Source: Cyclobacteriaceae bacterium (GTDB taxonomy: Bacteria; Bacteroidota; Bacteroidia; Cytophagales; Cyclobacteriaceae). Taken from it: DNA of 64,000 bases. Position 1 is the first letter of the stretch. Each line of letters begins with the position of its first letter. The notes under the pieces are model-generated. The model ran no database searches. It worked only from the letters and a program-made list of their open reading frames with translations, and was not told the origin of the DNA. A program made the position numbers and the translations under genes. Below, piece by piece: positions 46,671-55,396 of this stretch. The DNA lies in contig JANQKF010000032.1 of assembly GCA_028281285.1 (NCBI GenBank), positions 96,561-160,560 of the forward strand, given 5' to 3'.

Positions 46671-48005
46671 TTACAATTTAGGGAATGGGCCACCACCACC
46701 CCAGATTAATCCGGTAACGACACCATTCGAATCTCTTTCGAAGCTAATAGTCGTATTCCCTACACGGAAATAAAAATTATCATTGCCTAGTGCATCTAAA
46801 GTTCCATAGCTCAGGTTATCACCTTTCCCTGTGGCCACTCCCAGATACCCATCCTGCACAGCCACAGTGATCAAAAAATCGGGTGTGATTTGGTAAACCC
46901 CTTCATAGCCCTTTATGACTTCATTTGAGAGATTCACCAGTTCTCTGACCTTTGGAACTGATACCTCCTCACCCATCACAAGAGCAGATATACCCTTAGT
47001 TAGCATGTTCACTGCTTCAGACTCAATTCGACTTAAGGCTATGGCAACCAAATTGCTTTCGGGATAGATTTGAAGGCTTGAAGCGTAGCCGGGTATTCTT
47101 CCCGTTTGTTCTAAGTACAACTCCTTACCCCTCTTCCTTATCCCCCATCCATAGGGTTTCCACTTGGGTTGGTTTATCAATCGGCTCTTAATCTCATTGC
47201 TCCATTTCAACAGATCGGAAGCCGAAGCATATACTGAACCACTTCCAACCAACCATGAAGGATGAGTAGTTTGAGGCGCTTTGATTAATTCCGGCAGAGG
47301 ACCAGGTTCAAAACCCTTTGGAATATAGGGATAAGCATCGGAGCTCAACGAAGCACTCTTAGCCATGTCTAATCTTTCGAAAACTTCACTTTCCAAGTAT
47401 TCATTATAGCTCTTGCCTGACAGCGTCTCAATAATTGAGGCCAACAGATTGTATCCAGAGTTGCTATAACCATTTCCTCGTCCAGGATCAAATGCGAGAG
47501 GGTGTTTCGAAACCCAGTCACCAAAGTCCTTCAATGAAACCGGTGTAGTTCTTGCAGTCCGAAATTCGTCAATTGAATAGTAATCGGGTACACCGGATCG
47601 GTGGGTCAACAGATGTCTTATATTAATCTTTTCAGCTTGCGGGATTTTTGGAAAGTAATCTGAAAGAGGAGACTTTAGCGTAATTTGTCCTGATTCAATA
47701 AAGTTCCCAATTCCTTCTGCAGTCAAGGTTTTAGTCAAAGAGCCAATAAGAAACGGTGTCTCATCCTTGAACTCATCACCTAAGGTAGTGTATGACTTTG
47801 AAAGCAAGATTTGACCTTCATATTGAACTAAAATGTAGCCATCGAACTCCCCGTTCTCAAGAAAGGGTTGAACGAATTGATCAACCTTCTCTATTGTAGT
47901 TTGAGCAATCGACTTTGGCTGATAAAGAATGACTAGAAAGGTCGATAATAAAACTATTTGCATGACCTCCCTGACTAAAGAAAGAGTTCTTTGATTCTGA
48001 TTCAT
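46671..48005 (-). CDS. Exported class C beta-lactamase-like serine hydrolase
   Basis: An N-terminal hydrophobic segment (VMQIVLLSTFLVILYQ) directs export. The penicillin-binding fold has its S-x-x-K nucleophile in GSLTK near residue 91, Y-x-N as YSN near 179, and a third-motif region QTGRIPGY near 303. At 444 residues it has a C-terminal beta extension after the catalytic domain. Family members include DD-peptidases, esterases and true lactamases, and nothing here points to antibiotic resistance. It lies 32 bases behind the 795-residue permease and ends before palindrome A, so the two form one unit. Confidence 0.87.
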   Translation of the reverse strand: MNQNQRTLSLVREVMQIVLLSTFLVILYQPKSIAQTTIEKVDQFVQPFLENGEFDGYILVQYEGQILLSKSYTTLGDEFKDETPFLIGSLTKTLTAEGIGNFIESGQITLKSPLSDYFPKIPQAEKINIRHLLTHRSGVPDYYSIDEFRTARTTPVSLKDFGDWVSKHPLAFDPGRGNGYSNSGYNLLASIIETLSGKSYNEYLESEVFERLDMAKSASLSSDAYPYIPKGFEPGPLPELIKAPQTTHPSWLVGSGSVYASASDLLKWSNEIKSRLINQPKWKPYGWGIRKRGKELYLEQTGRIPGYASSLQIYPESNLVAIALSRIESEAVNMLTKGISALVMGEEVSVPKVRELVNLSNEVIKGYEGVYQITPDFLITVAVQDGYLGVATGKGDNLSYGTLDALGNDNFYFRVGNTTISFERDSNGVVTGLIWGGGGPFPKL

Positions 48006-48037
48006 GATTAAAAAGTTAGCGTTAAAAAGAACCTGAA

Positions 48038-50425
48038 TTACTCGTAACGCAGGCTATTCACTGGATTTCGCCTTGATGCTCTCAAAGCCTGATTATTTGT
48101 GGTAACAAGTGCAACAAGGGTGATCAAAACAGCAGATAATATGAAAGGCAAGGCACCTAGGGTGACTCTATTGGCAAAGTCCTCTAACCATTTGGACATT
48201 AGCCAGAATGATACAGGAATACTGAGCACCAGAGAGATGCCAATAAGCTTGAGAAAGTGATGATTGATCATTAGGGCGATTCCCATTACCGAAGCCCCTA
48301 AAACCTTTCTTATTCCTATTTCCTTGACCCTCTGCTCAATGAAATAGCTTACCAGACCATAGAGTCCAAGAGCTGAAATCACGATACTTATAAGGGAGAA
48401 TACGGAAACAATGGTTAGGAAATTTTGCTCGCTGGAATACTGACGGGCGAAGTAATCATCCACAAAGTAGTACTCAAATGGGTATTTGTCCTCTACAGAA
48501 GAATAAACATTTTCAATATGGACTAGCACTTCTGCCGTGTTATTCGCTGTTATCCTCACCGAAAGATTATTGTTCCCTTCCTGAATGGACATAACCATTG
48601 GTTCTACCTGATTCTTATTTGGTCCATAGAAATTGAAATCATCAGTTACACCAATAACGGGGTATTCACGACCGTTTTGGTTGAATCTTATCGTTTTGCC
48701 AATTGCATCCGTCCATCCCAGAAAATCGGCCATCGTTTGGTTGATGACCACCGAATTTTCATCCGTCTCCAGTTTGGAATCAAACCCTCTCCCATCATTC
48801 ATTTTGATTCCGTAGACATCAATAAACTCAAAGTCCACTCGGAAATATCGGATGTCTATGTCCTGCTCAAAACCTTCAGGAAAAACAGTGGTGCCAAACG
48901 TTCCACCACCAATAGCCGCAGGACTTGAAACGGATTCAAGAATATCGGGGTGCTTTTCAATCTCATTTTGAATGTAATCGGCTTGATTGGCAGCTTCCCC
49001 TTGAAGTTCAACTACCACTACTTGATCACTATCGACTCCCAGATCAAAATCAAGCAAAAACTCATTCTGGTCTTTCACCACGATTGCTGAAGTAATCATA
49101 AGAGTGGCTAAAAAGAACTGAAAAACAATCATGGTCTTTCGTAAAGCTCCACCATGAAGTATTCCAGTCTTACCTGACTTCAAAATCGATGTCGGCTTAT
49201 AAGAGGAAAGCACCAATGCAGGATAGGCCCCTGACAACAGGCTGGTGATAACGATTATTCCCAAGAAAAGAATCGCAACATCCCATGACAGCAAAGAACC
49301 GGCCGACAAATGGCGATCGGTAACCTGATTGAAATAAGGGATCGAAATATCAACAATAAGGACTGCTAGCAAACCAGAGATTAAAGTGACTAAAAAAGCC
49401 TCTCCCACAAATTGCACGAATAATTGTCTTTTCTTAGCTCCTAGTACTTTTCTCACTCCGACTTCAAGGGCCCTTCGCATTGCTTTGGACGTGCTGATAT
49501 TGATATAATTAATGGCTGCAATGAGGAGTATAAAAATTGCTATGAAATTGAAAATCATCACAAAGTTCTGACTACCCAATCTCAAATTGAAGTTCCCGAA
49601 AGAAATGTCCTCTGACCCCAAGTAAATCTCCGAGAACGGTTGTAGGTAAAGCTGATACTCATCTTTCCGCTCCGGAAGGTTCACAGCGATCATATCAATC
49701 AACTTTTCTTCCAGTCCAGGAATATCTGTACCCTTATTTAATTCCACATAAGTGTTAAGCGCCTGTGCAAGCCAGTTGTTGAAAAAGCTGAAATTGAGTC
49801 TACCATTACCATTTTCCGTACTCTCCCAGGAAATAATTGCAGTAAACTGCATATGTGAGTTTCGGGGCGTGTCCTCTGTGATCCCTGAAACCTGAAATGG
49901 CAAATTAAAGAGGGTCACTGTCTGCCCTATGGGCTCATGATTCCCAAAGATTCTCTGCGACAGGCTTTTGGTCAAAACAATTTTGCCAGGTCCTTTAAGA
50001 ACATCTTTTGGGTTTCCCTTGATCAACTCAAAATCAAACAATTCGAAATAACCGCTATCTGCAAAGGCAATACCCTCTTCCTTGAAATGCTTTTCATTAT
50101 AAGAGATGACTTCTCCATCAAACCAAGGTTGAAACCTGACCATTGATTTTACCTCAGGATAATCAGCAAGCATCTGCGGCCCCATACTTCCCGAAGACTC
50201 TGCCGATTTCAAAGTCACTCCCGCATCGTTAGTGAAATATTTATTGACCCTATAAATACTCTCTGCCTTCAAGTGAAAGGCATCAAAGGAGGTTTCGTCC
50301 AGCACAAACACAATCGCGAGAAAGGTACATGCAAGTCCCAATGATAGACCAAATACATTGACTATCAGGTAGGTCTTAAAACGGAGCAATGAGCGAAAAG
50401 TGATTTTGAAGTAGTTTTTGAGCAT
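48038..50425 (-). CDS. MacB/FtsX-type permease with candidate sigma-54 promoter, divergent from the activator gene
   Basis: A 795-residue permease without prefix. TM1 is LIVNVFGLSLGLACTFLAIVFV. The loops are ALEVGVRKVLGAK near 323 (Leu for the usual Lys/Arg before EVG) and KEIGIRKVLGAS near 703, with end NPVNSLRYE. The intergenic region (226 bases) to the divergent NtrC-type gene holds promoter B, an IHF-like site and palindrome B. It is followed closely by the serine hydrolase gene. This is the permease most directly tied to the two-component pair. Confidence 0.9.
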   Translation of the reverse strand: MLKNYFKITFRSLLRFKTYLIVNVFGLSLGLACTFLAIVFVLDETSFDAFHLKAESIYRVNKYFTNDAGVTLKSAESSGSMGPQMLADYPEVKSMVRFQPWFDGEVISYNEKHFKEEGIAFADSGYFELFDFELIKGNPKDVLKGPGKIVLTKSLSQRIFGNHEPIGQTVTLFNLPFQVSGITEDTPRNSHMQFTAIISWESTENGNGRLNFSFFNNWLAQALNTYVELNKGTDIPGLEEKLIDMIAVNLPERKDEYQLYLQPFSEIYLGSEDISFGNFNLRLGSQNFVMIFNFIAIFILLIAAINYINISTSKAMRRALEVGVRKVLGAKKRQLFVQFVGEAFLVTLISGLLAVLIVDISIPYFNQVTDRHLSAGSLLSWDVAILFLGIIVITSLLSGAYPALVLSSYKPTSILKSGKTGILHGGALRKTMIVFQFFLATLMITSAIVVKDQNEFLLDFDLGVDSDQVVVVELQGEAANQADYIQNEIEKHPDILESVSSPAAIGGGTFGTTVFPEGFEQDIDIRYFRVDFEFIDVYGIKMNDGRGFDSKLETDENSVVINQTMADFLGWTDAIGKTIRFNQNGREYPVIGVTDDFNFYGPNKNQVEPMVMSIQEGNNNLSVRITANNTAEVLVHIENVYSSVEDKYPFEYYFVDDYFARQYSSEQNFLTIVSVFSLISIVISALGLYGLVSYFIEQRVKEIGIRKVLGASVMGIALMINHHFLKLIGISLVLSIPVSFWLMSKWLEDFANRVTLGALPFILSAVLITLVALVTTNNQALRASRRNPVNSLRYE

Positions 50426-50453
50426 GACCTTTACATTATTTTCACATCTCTTG

Positions 50454-50470
50454 AACCATAAGCTATACCA
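50454..50470 (-). promoter_or_regulatory. Candidate sigma-54-type promoter B (permease-hydrolase unit)
   Basis: Coding strand TGGTATAGCTTATGGTT from 50470 down. The -24-like TGGTAT is identical to sites A and C. At the -12 position GG stands where GC is expected. The preceding TATGATT is also shared with site A. It lies 45 bases before the ATG. Confidence 0.45.
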
Positions 50471-50488
50471 TAATCATATCTCACTGAT

Positions 50489-50501
50489 AATCAATTAATT
50501 A
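50489..50501 (+). promoter_or_regulatory. IHF-like site B
   Basis: AATCAATTAATTA fits WATCAANNNNTTR in full and lies between palindrome B and promoter B. The 14 bases CTGATAATCAATTA (50484-50497) are identical to those at site A but inverted relative to the permease gene. Confidence 0.4.
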
Positions 50502-50554
50502 GATTCAATAGGCAAAAACGCATGTTTTATTATTGTCCATGCTCACAACTCCGC

Positions 50555-50570
50555 TGCCCAAAATTGGGCA
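50555..50570. promoter_or_regulatory. Candidate enhancer palindrome B, shared by divergent promoters
   Basis: TGCCCAAAATTGGGCA: 7-bp arms around AA. The centre is 92.5 bp from the TGGTAT of promoter B and 61.5 bp from that of promoter C. No T-run follows on the minus strand, and only four T follow on the plus strand after a C, so a terminator role is unlikely here. Confidence 0.6.
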
Positions 50571-50623
50571 CTTTTCAATAAATTGAAAGCCTCAAATTAA
50601 GCGCTTTACCCAAATTTCTCAAT

Positions 50624-50639
50624 TGGTATAAAAATCGCC
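50624..50639 (+). promoter_or_regulatory. Candidate sigma-54-type promoter C (activator gene)
   Basis: TGGTATAAAAATCGCC places GG and GC at exactly the -24/-12 spacing. This is the best sigma-54 match of the three sites. It ends 13 bases before ATG 50652, which would give an almost leaderless mRNA. Confidence 0.5.
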
Positions 50640-50651
50640 ATTGACAAATCC

Positions 50652-52022
50652 ATGAAAGAAAAAGGCAGAATACTTATTGTCGATGATGATAACTACGTGA
50701 TGTTATCGATTCGAATCATGCTCGAACAACATTATGAGGATGTAAGAGGAATCAACAATCCCCTTCAAATTGAATCAGCGCTGTCCGAAAACCATTACGA
50801 TGTCATTATTCTGGATATGAACTTTCAGGCAGGTGAAACAAGCGGTTCGGATGGATTAAAATACCTAAAATTAATTAAGGAAATATCACCGACAACTAGT
50901 GTAGTTTTCATCACTGCCTATGGTGAAATAAATTTAGCGGTTGAAGCCATCAAAGAAGGAGCCTTCGACTTTATCGTCAAACCTTGGCAAAACGAAAAGC
51001 TGTTAACCACAGTGAGCGCTGCCTTTCAACTGAATCGGTCTGCAAAGAAAATTCAGTCACTTACCAGCAAACAGACGGTGTTGAAATCGATGCTCGATGC
51101 TCCGTTTTCTGACATAATTGGAGAGTCAGATGCCATCAAACGCGTATTCGATCAAATTGAGAAAGTAGCCGTAACCGATGCCAACGTTCTAATCACCGGT
51201 GAAAATGGAACAGGCAAGGAACTCGTTGCCAGAGCCATTCACAGGGCCTCAAATCGATCAGATGAAGTTTTTGTGAGCGTAGATATGGGGGCGATTACCG
51301 AAACGCTCTTTGAGAGCGAATTATTCGGTCATAAAAAGGGTGCATTCACAGATGCCAAAACTGATCGCATTGGAAAATTCGAAGCGGCTAATGGAGGTAC
51401 TATCTTTTTAGACGAAATTGGCAATCTCATCCCTCCCCTTCAGGCCAAACTACTTCGAGTTATTCAAGATCAGCGAGTAACTCCAGTGGGCTCCAACGAA
51501 CTCAGAGAGATCGATGCTCGATTGATTTGTGCAACTAATGCCAATCTTCCTCAAATGGTCAAAAATGATGCATTCAGACAGGACCTGTTGTTCAGAATCA
51601 ATACCATTGAGATCCATTTACCTCCTCTTAGAGAACGTGAGGACGATTTGATCTTATTGGCCGAACACTTTCTTAATGTTTACAAAGTCAAGTATGGTAA
51701 GAAAGGGCTATTTGTACCCGATTATGTTTTGAAGAAGTTAAAGAAATATGATTGGCCGGGCAATATCCGTGAACTTCAGCATTCAATAGAAAGAGCCGTA
51801 ATTATGAGTGATGGCAAGCAATTACACGTAGGCGACTTCAGTCTGCTTGACACCAATACCACCTCTGATAGTAACTTCGAATCACTAAACCTGGAGGATT
51901 TGGAAAAATGGGCAATTCAAACCGCTATCAAAAAGCATCAGGGAAATGTGAGTAATGCCGCCAGTGAATTAGGGCTTAGCCGTGGGGCCATGTACAGACG
52001 AATGGAAAAGTATGAGCTTTAA
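50652..52022 (+). CDS. NtrC/AtoC-family sigma-54-dependent response regulator
   Basis: A 456-residue activator in three parts. The receiver (1-120) has an acidic pocket VDDDN and phosphoacceptor Asp 55 in LDMNF. The AAA+ sigma-54 interaction domain (about 145-375) has Walker A GENGTGKE near 183, a sigma-54 contact loop GAFTDA near 230 (a common variant of GAFTGA), Walker B FLDEIGN, and the arginine-finger region FRQDLLFRI. The C-terminal Fis-type helix-turn-helix has NVSNAASELGLSRGAMYRRM. It is expected to bind a dyad enhancer, and the palindrome 82-97 bases upstream of its own start is the obvious candidate. Its last 11 bases overlap the kinase gene. Confidence 0.95.
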   Translation: MKEKGRILIVDDDNYVMLSIRIMLEQHYEDVRGINNPLQIESALSENHYDVIILDMNFQAGETSGSDGLKYLKLIKEISPTTSVVFITAYGEINLAVEAIKEGAFDFIVKPWQNEKLLTTVSAAFQLNRSAKKIQSLTSKQTVLKSMLDAPFSDIIGESDAIKRVFDQIEKVAVTDANVLITGENGTGKELVARAIHRASNRSDEVFVSVDMGAITETLFESELFGHKKGAFTDAKTDRIGKFEAANGGTIFLDEIGNLIPPLQAKLLRVIQDQRVTPVGSNELREIDARLICATNANLPQMVKNDAFRQDLLFRINTIEIHLPPLREREDDLILLAEHFLNVYKVKYGKKGLFVPDYVLKKLKKYDWPGNIRELQHSIERAVIMSDGKQLHVGDFSLLDTNTTSDSNFESLNLEDLEKWAIQTAIKKHQGNVSNAASELGLSRGAMYRRMEKYEL

Positions 52023-53373
52023 GAACTTCGGTATTCAGGTCGTTCTTCGGCTGTTGTTAATAACCATTGGTCTCTTTGGGCTTCTTTACTATTCTTATAT
52101 CGAGCTCAATTATATTCGCATATTCTTCATAGGAGTGTTTATAGTGATCGTGGTAACTGAACTGTTCTACTATATTAATCGAACGAATAAAGACACTTCC
52201 AACTTTCTTCAAGCCATTATTCATAATGACTTTACAATTAAGTATTCATCTGAAAATAAGGGAGGTAGCTTTCGTCATCTTTATCAAACCTTTAATAAGG
52301 TAAACGACAAATTCATTGAGGTAAGTCAGAAAGAAGCCACGGAATATCAATACTTGAATACATTGATCCATCAGCTCAAAGTTGGAATCATTTCATTCGA
52401 TGATAAAGGTCGCATTGGTCTTGCCAATGAATCCATTAAAGACCTTCTGGACAAAGAAGAACTAATAAATTTAGAAAGTATCAAAAAGGTAAATTCAGAC
52501 TTGTTCGATACTCTTAAGAAGCTGGAAAGCGGTCAATCAGAAGTATTGAAGGTGACACTTCGAAATAAGGTCTACCAATTGGCCATTAATGCTTCAATTT
52601 TCAAGTTAAGACAGAGAAACTATAAGCTGATCTCAGTCCAGGACATCCGTGGAGAGCTGGATGAAAATGAAATGGGTGCCTGGCAGAAGTTGATACGTGT
52701 TTTAACCCATGAAATCATGAATTCGGTAGCTCCGATAACCTCATTGTCGGGAACTTTGAACACCATGGTGACCAGGTCTCAGAATTCGGGTAATCCCTTG
52801 AGCAGCTCCGAATTGTCTTCATTACACGATGGATTGGACGCTATTGAAAATCGTAGCGATGGATTGATGAACTTCACTCAAGCCTATAGGAGTTTGACAA
52901 GAATCCCTTTGCCCAACATTAAAGCCACTGAAGGCAAACTCTACTTTCAGCGAATCATCTCATTGTTTACACCAACACTCACAGGCACATCGATTCAATT
53001 CAATGAACAGCTGCCAGACCATGAATTTGAGTTGAATATTGACCCGGACCTTATGGAGCAGGTTTTCATAAACTTGCTCAAAAACGCCAAGGAAGCCATT
53101 TTGAATAACAAGTCAAACGAAGGACAAATTGATCTTTTTGTGGACTGTTCTGGTAGAGGTGAAGGAGAATGTACTATCACCATTAAGGACAACGGAGGAG
53201 GAATACCAGAAGACATTCGGGAGAAAATTTTCATTCCATTCTACACCACCAAGGAACAGGGTTCTGGTGTTGGGTTGAGTTTGGTACGACAAATAATCCA
53301 GCTCCATAAAGCAGAAATCTTACTTGAAGTGGATGATCAAGAAGGCACGACTGAGTTTCGCATCATGCTCTGA
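52012..53373 (+). CDS. Sensor histidine kinase partner of the sigma-54 activator
   Basis: Two membrane helices close to the N-terminus (about 10-30 and 33-55) enclose only a few residues, so there is essentially no periplasmic sensor. A HAMP-like and PAS-like cytoplasmic region (about 60-215, LKVGIISFDDKGRIGLANESI) follows, then the phosphoacceptor His near 233 in LTHEIMNS, N-box FINLLKNAKEAI, DNGGGIPEDIR, and FYTTKEQGSGVGLSL. ATG 52012, 11 bases inside the regulator gene, is preferred to an earlier frame start at 51982 because it sits just before TM1. Short-loop kinases of this type often sense membrane state or an associated protein; the permeases are possible partners (inference). Confidence 0.92.
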   Translation: MSFKNFGIQVVLRLLLITIGLFGLLYYSYIELNYIRIFFIGVFIVIVVTELFYYINRTNKDTSNFLQAIIHNDFTIKYSSENKGGSFRHLYQTFNKVNDKFIEVSQKEATEYQYLNTLIHQLKVGIISFDDKGRIGLANESIKDLLDKEELINLESIKKVNSDLFDTLKKLESGQSEVLKVTLRNKVYQLAINASIFKLRQRNYKLISVQDIRGELDENEMGAWQKLIRVLTHEIMNSVAPITSLSGTLNTMVTRSQNSGNPLSSSELSSLHDGLDAIENRSDGLMNFTQAYRSLTRIPLPNIKATEGKLYFQRIISLFTPTLTGTSIQFNEQLPDHEFELNIDPDLMEQVFINLLKNAKEAILNNKSNEGQIDLFVDCSGRGEGECTITIKDNGGGIPEDIREKIFIPFYTTKEQGSGVGLSLVRQIIQLHKAEILLEVDDQEGTTEFRIML

Positions 53374-53446
53374 CAAGTCAAATAAACCTCATTAGTTCAT
53401 ACCCTCAAATTTCTTACATTAGGAACAAACAACCTTATTCCAGACT

Positions 53447-54958
53447 ATGAAGAAGATCTTCGCTTCCCTCCTGTTCCTTGGGCTTTTTATGACCTTAACC
53501 GCTCAGGAAAACTCTAAGCTTAATCCTGTCATGAGCGCTGAAGGGGTTTCTACCACTACAGGCACTGCTCGGATTGGAGGTAAAAACATCACCTACACGG
53601 CCAATGCCGGGACAATACCGGTACGAGATGAGAACAATCAGCTTATTGCACATTTCGGATTTACGAGTTACACAAAAGAAGGCAATGATAAGAGTAGACC
53701 AATTATGTTTGCTTACAATGGAGGCCCGGGGTCTTCTTCCTTTTGGCTCCATATGGGGGTACTTGGTCCTCGAAGAATAGCGGTGGATGATCCTAATTTC
53801 AATAAGGCAGCCCCTTATCAAATCGTAAACAATGATTATTCGGTGCTGGATCTCGCGGATTTAGTAATGATTGACCCTGTAGGAACCGGGTTGAGTGTTC
53901 CTGCCGGAGATGCCGAATTCAAGGATTTTTGGGGTGTGGATCAGGACAGCAGAAGCATTGCCCTATTCATAACCCAATATCTCATCAATCATGGCCGCAT
54001 GAATTCTCCAAAATTCTTATTAGGAGAAAGCTATGGAACGTTTCGAAATGCGACAGTGATGAATCGGCTTTTAGGTCAGGGAGTCGCAATGAACGGCATT
54101 ATCATGGTTTCGGCAGTATTTGACCTTAGAACCTTGATGTTTCCACCGGATGATGATATGCCTTATATCGTTCATTTTCCAACCTACGCAGCTACCGCAT
54201 TTTATCATAAGAAAGTATCCGGACAGTCAGGAAGTATGGGTGATTTTGTTCAGGAGATCAGGGAGTTCACTGAAAATGAATACATGCCTGCATTATTCAA
54301 GGGAGATCAATTAACGGATGCCTCCAAGAGAGAAATAGCCGGAAAACTGGCCAATTACACTGGAACAAAGGCCGATTATTGGATAAAGGCGGACCTAAGA
54401 GTGACGGCAAGTGAGTTCTTCGCAGAATTCCTCAGAGATGAAGGACAGACTGTGGGTAGACTGGATTCAAGATATACAGGGATTAGTCAGGATGGTATTG
54501 CTCAGAATGGGGCTTATGACCCTCAAAGTCTGGCCATATCGCCTCCTTATATACAGGGTTTTCTGGATTACTTTCATAATACATTAGGGGTAGACAAGCG
54601 AAAAATGTACTCGATTACTGCAGGAAGACGACCAGGATTTAATTGGGACTGGAGTCACCAGGGAAATGCAGGCTGGGGAGGTAGTATGGCCGCCATTAAT
54701 ACCGGGCCGGATATGGCCCAAGCCTTGACTCGAGACCCAAATATGAAAGTATTAATCATGAACGGATATCTCGATATTGCCACAGTTTTCTATGGAGTCG
54801 AGCACTCGATTAATCATTTAGGACTGCCCAAACATATCAAAGACAACATCACAATGACCTATTACGAGGCAGGCCATATGATGTATACTGATCAGGCCTC
54901 ACTCGTTAAGTTCAAGGAAGACCTTGCTGTATTCGTAGAAAACACCTTAAAACGATAA
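53447..54958 (+). CDS. Exported S10-family serine carboxypeptidase-like protein
   Basis: Signal peptide MKKIFASLLFLGLFMTLTAQ. The alpha/beta hydrolase fold carries the S10 oxyanion motif NGGPGSSS (near 90), nucleophile Ser in GESYG (near 195), Asp in NGYLDIAT (near 441) and His in YEAGHMMY (near 475), all apparently intact. At 503 residues it has the usual length of bacterial S10 proteins. It probably trims C-terminal residues from periplasmic peptides. The RidA gene starts 3 bases after its stop, so they share a transcript. No link to the upstream kinase is required, as the gap is 73 bases. Confidence 0.9.
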   Translation: MKKIFASLLFLGLFMTLTAQENSKLNPVMSAEGVSTTTGTARIGGKNITYTANAGTIPVRDENNQLIAHFGFTSYTKEGNDKSRPIMFAYNGGPGSSSFWLHMGVLGPRRIAVDDPNFNKAAPYQIVNNDYSVLDLADLVMIDPVGTGLSVPAGDAEFKDFWGVDQDSRSIALFITQYLINHGRMNSPKFLLGESYGTFRNATVMNRLLGQGVAMNGIIMVSAVFDLRTLMFPPDDDMPYIVHFPTYAATAFYHKKVSGQSGSMGDFVQEIREFTENEYMPALFKGDQLTDASKREIAGKLANYTGTKADYWIKADLRVTASEFFAEFLRDEGQTVGRLDSRYTGISQDGIAQNGAYDPQSLAISPPYIQGFLDYFHNTLGVDKRKMYSITAGRRPGFNWDWSHQGNAGWGGSMAAINTGPDMAQALTRDPNMKVLIMNGYLDIATVFYGVEHSINHLGLPKHIKDNITMTYYEAGHMMYTDQASLVKFKEDLAVFVENTLKR

Positions 54959-54961
54959 TTA

Positions 54962-55303
54962 ATGGAAAAATTGAATAAATCTCAGCGAATGAGTCAGATT
55001 GTGGTTCATGGAGACACTATTTATCTGGCCGGCCAGATTCCGGCAGATACTACCGTTGGAATGAAGGAACAAACTGCGAGTGTTTTAGGTAAGATCGATG
55101 CTTTACTCGAACAGGCAGGATCGAACAAATCGAAAGCACTTATGGCCACTATTTATATATCAGACAAGTCTCAAGTGGCAGAAATGAATGCCGTTTGGGA
55201 CGCCTGGGTCGATCCTGAATCTCCCCCGGCACGAGCTTGTGTAGAAGCACAATTTCCTCGCGAAGGATTATTGGTGGAGATTGTAGTCTCTGCAGCAAAG
55301 TGA
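54962..55303 (+). CDS. RidA-family (YjgF/YER057c) imine/enamine deaminase
   Basis: A compact 113-residue RidA protein: VVHGDTIYLAGQIPAD in the first half, then PPARACVEAQFPREGLLVEIVVSA, whose Arg and Glu match the residues needed for deaminase activity (given here as family knowledge). RidA hydrolyses reactive 2-aminoacrylate-type intermediates in the cytosol. It is translated from a start 3 bases behind the S10 gene, an unusual partner for a cytosolic enzyme. A weak hairpin follows. Confidence 0.9.
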   Translation: MEKLNKSQRMSQIVVHGDTIYLAGQIPADTTVGMKEQTASVLGKIDALLEQAGSNKSKALMATIYISDKSQVAEMNAVWDAWVDPESPPARACVEAQFPREGLLVEIVVSAAK

Positions 55304-55307
55304 CCAA

Positions 55308-55330
55308 AAGAGGATAACACCCCTCCTCTT
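55308..55330 (+). terminator. Possible terminator after the RidA gene
   Basis: AAGAGGA (55308-55314) pairs with TCCTCTT (55324-55330) around a 9-base loop, 4 bases after the stop. The following T-run is interrupted (ATCACATTCCTTTT), so strength is uncertain. Confidence 0.5.
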
Positions 55331-55396
55331 ATCACATTCCTTTTGAAGTAATGGGCTTTATTGGTCAAATTAAGGATCAACCCTAAGCTTTTGACC

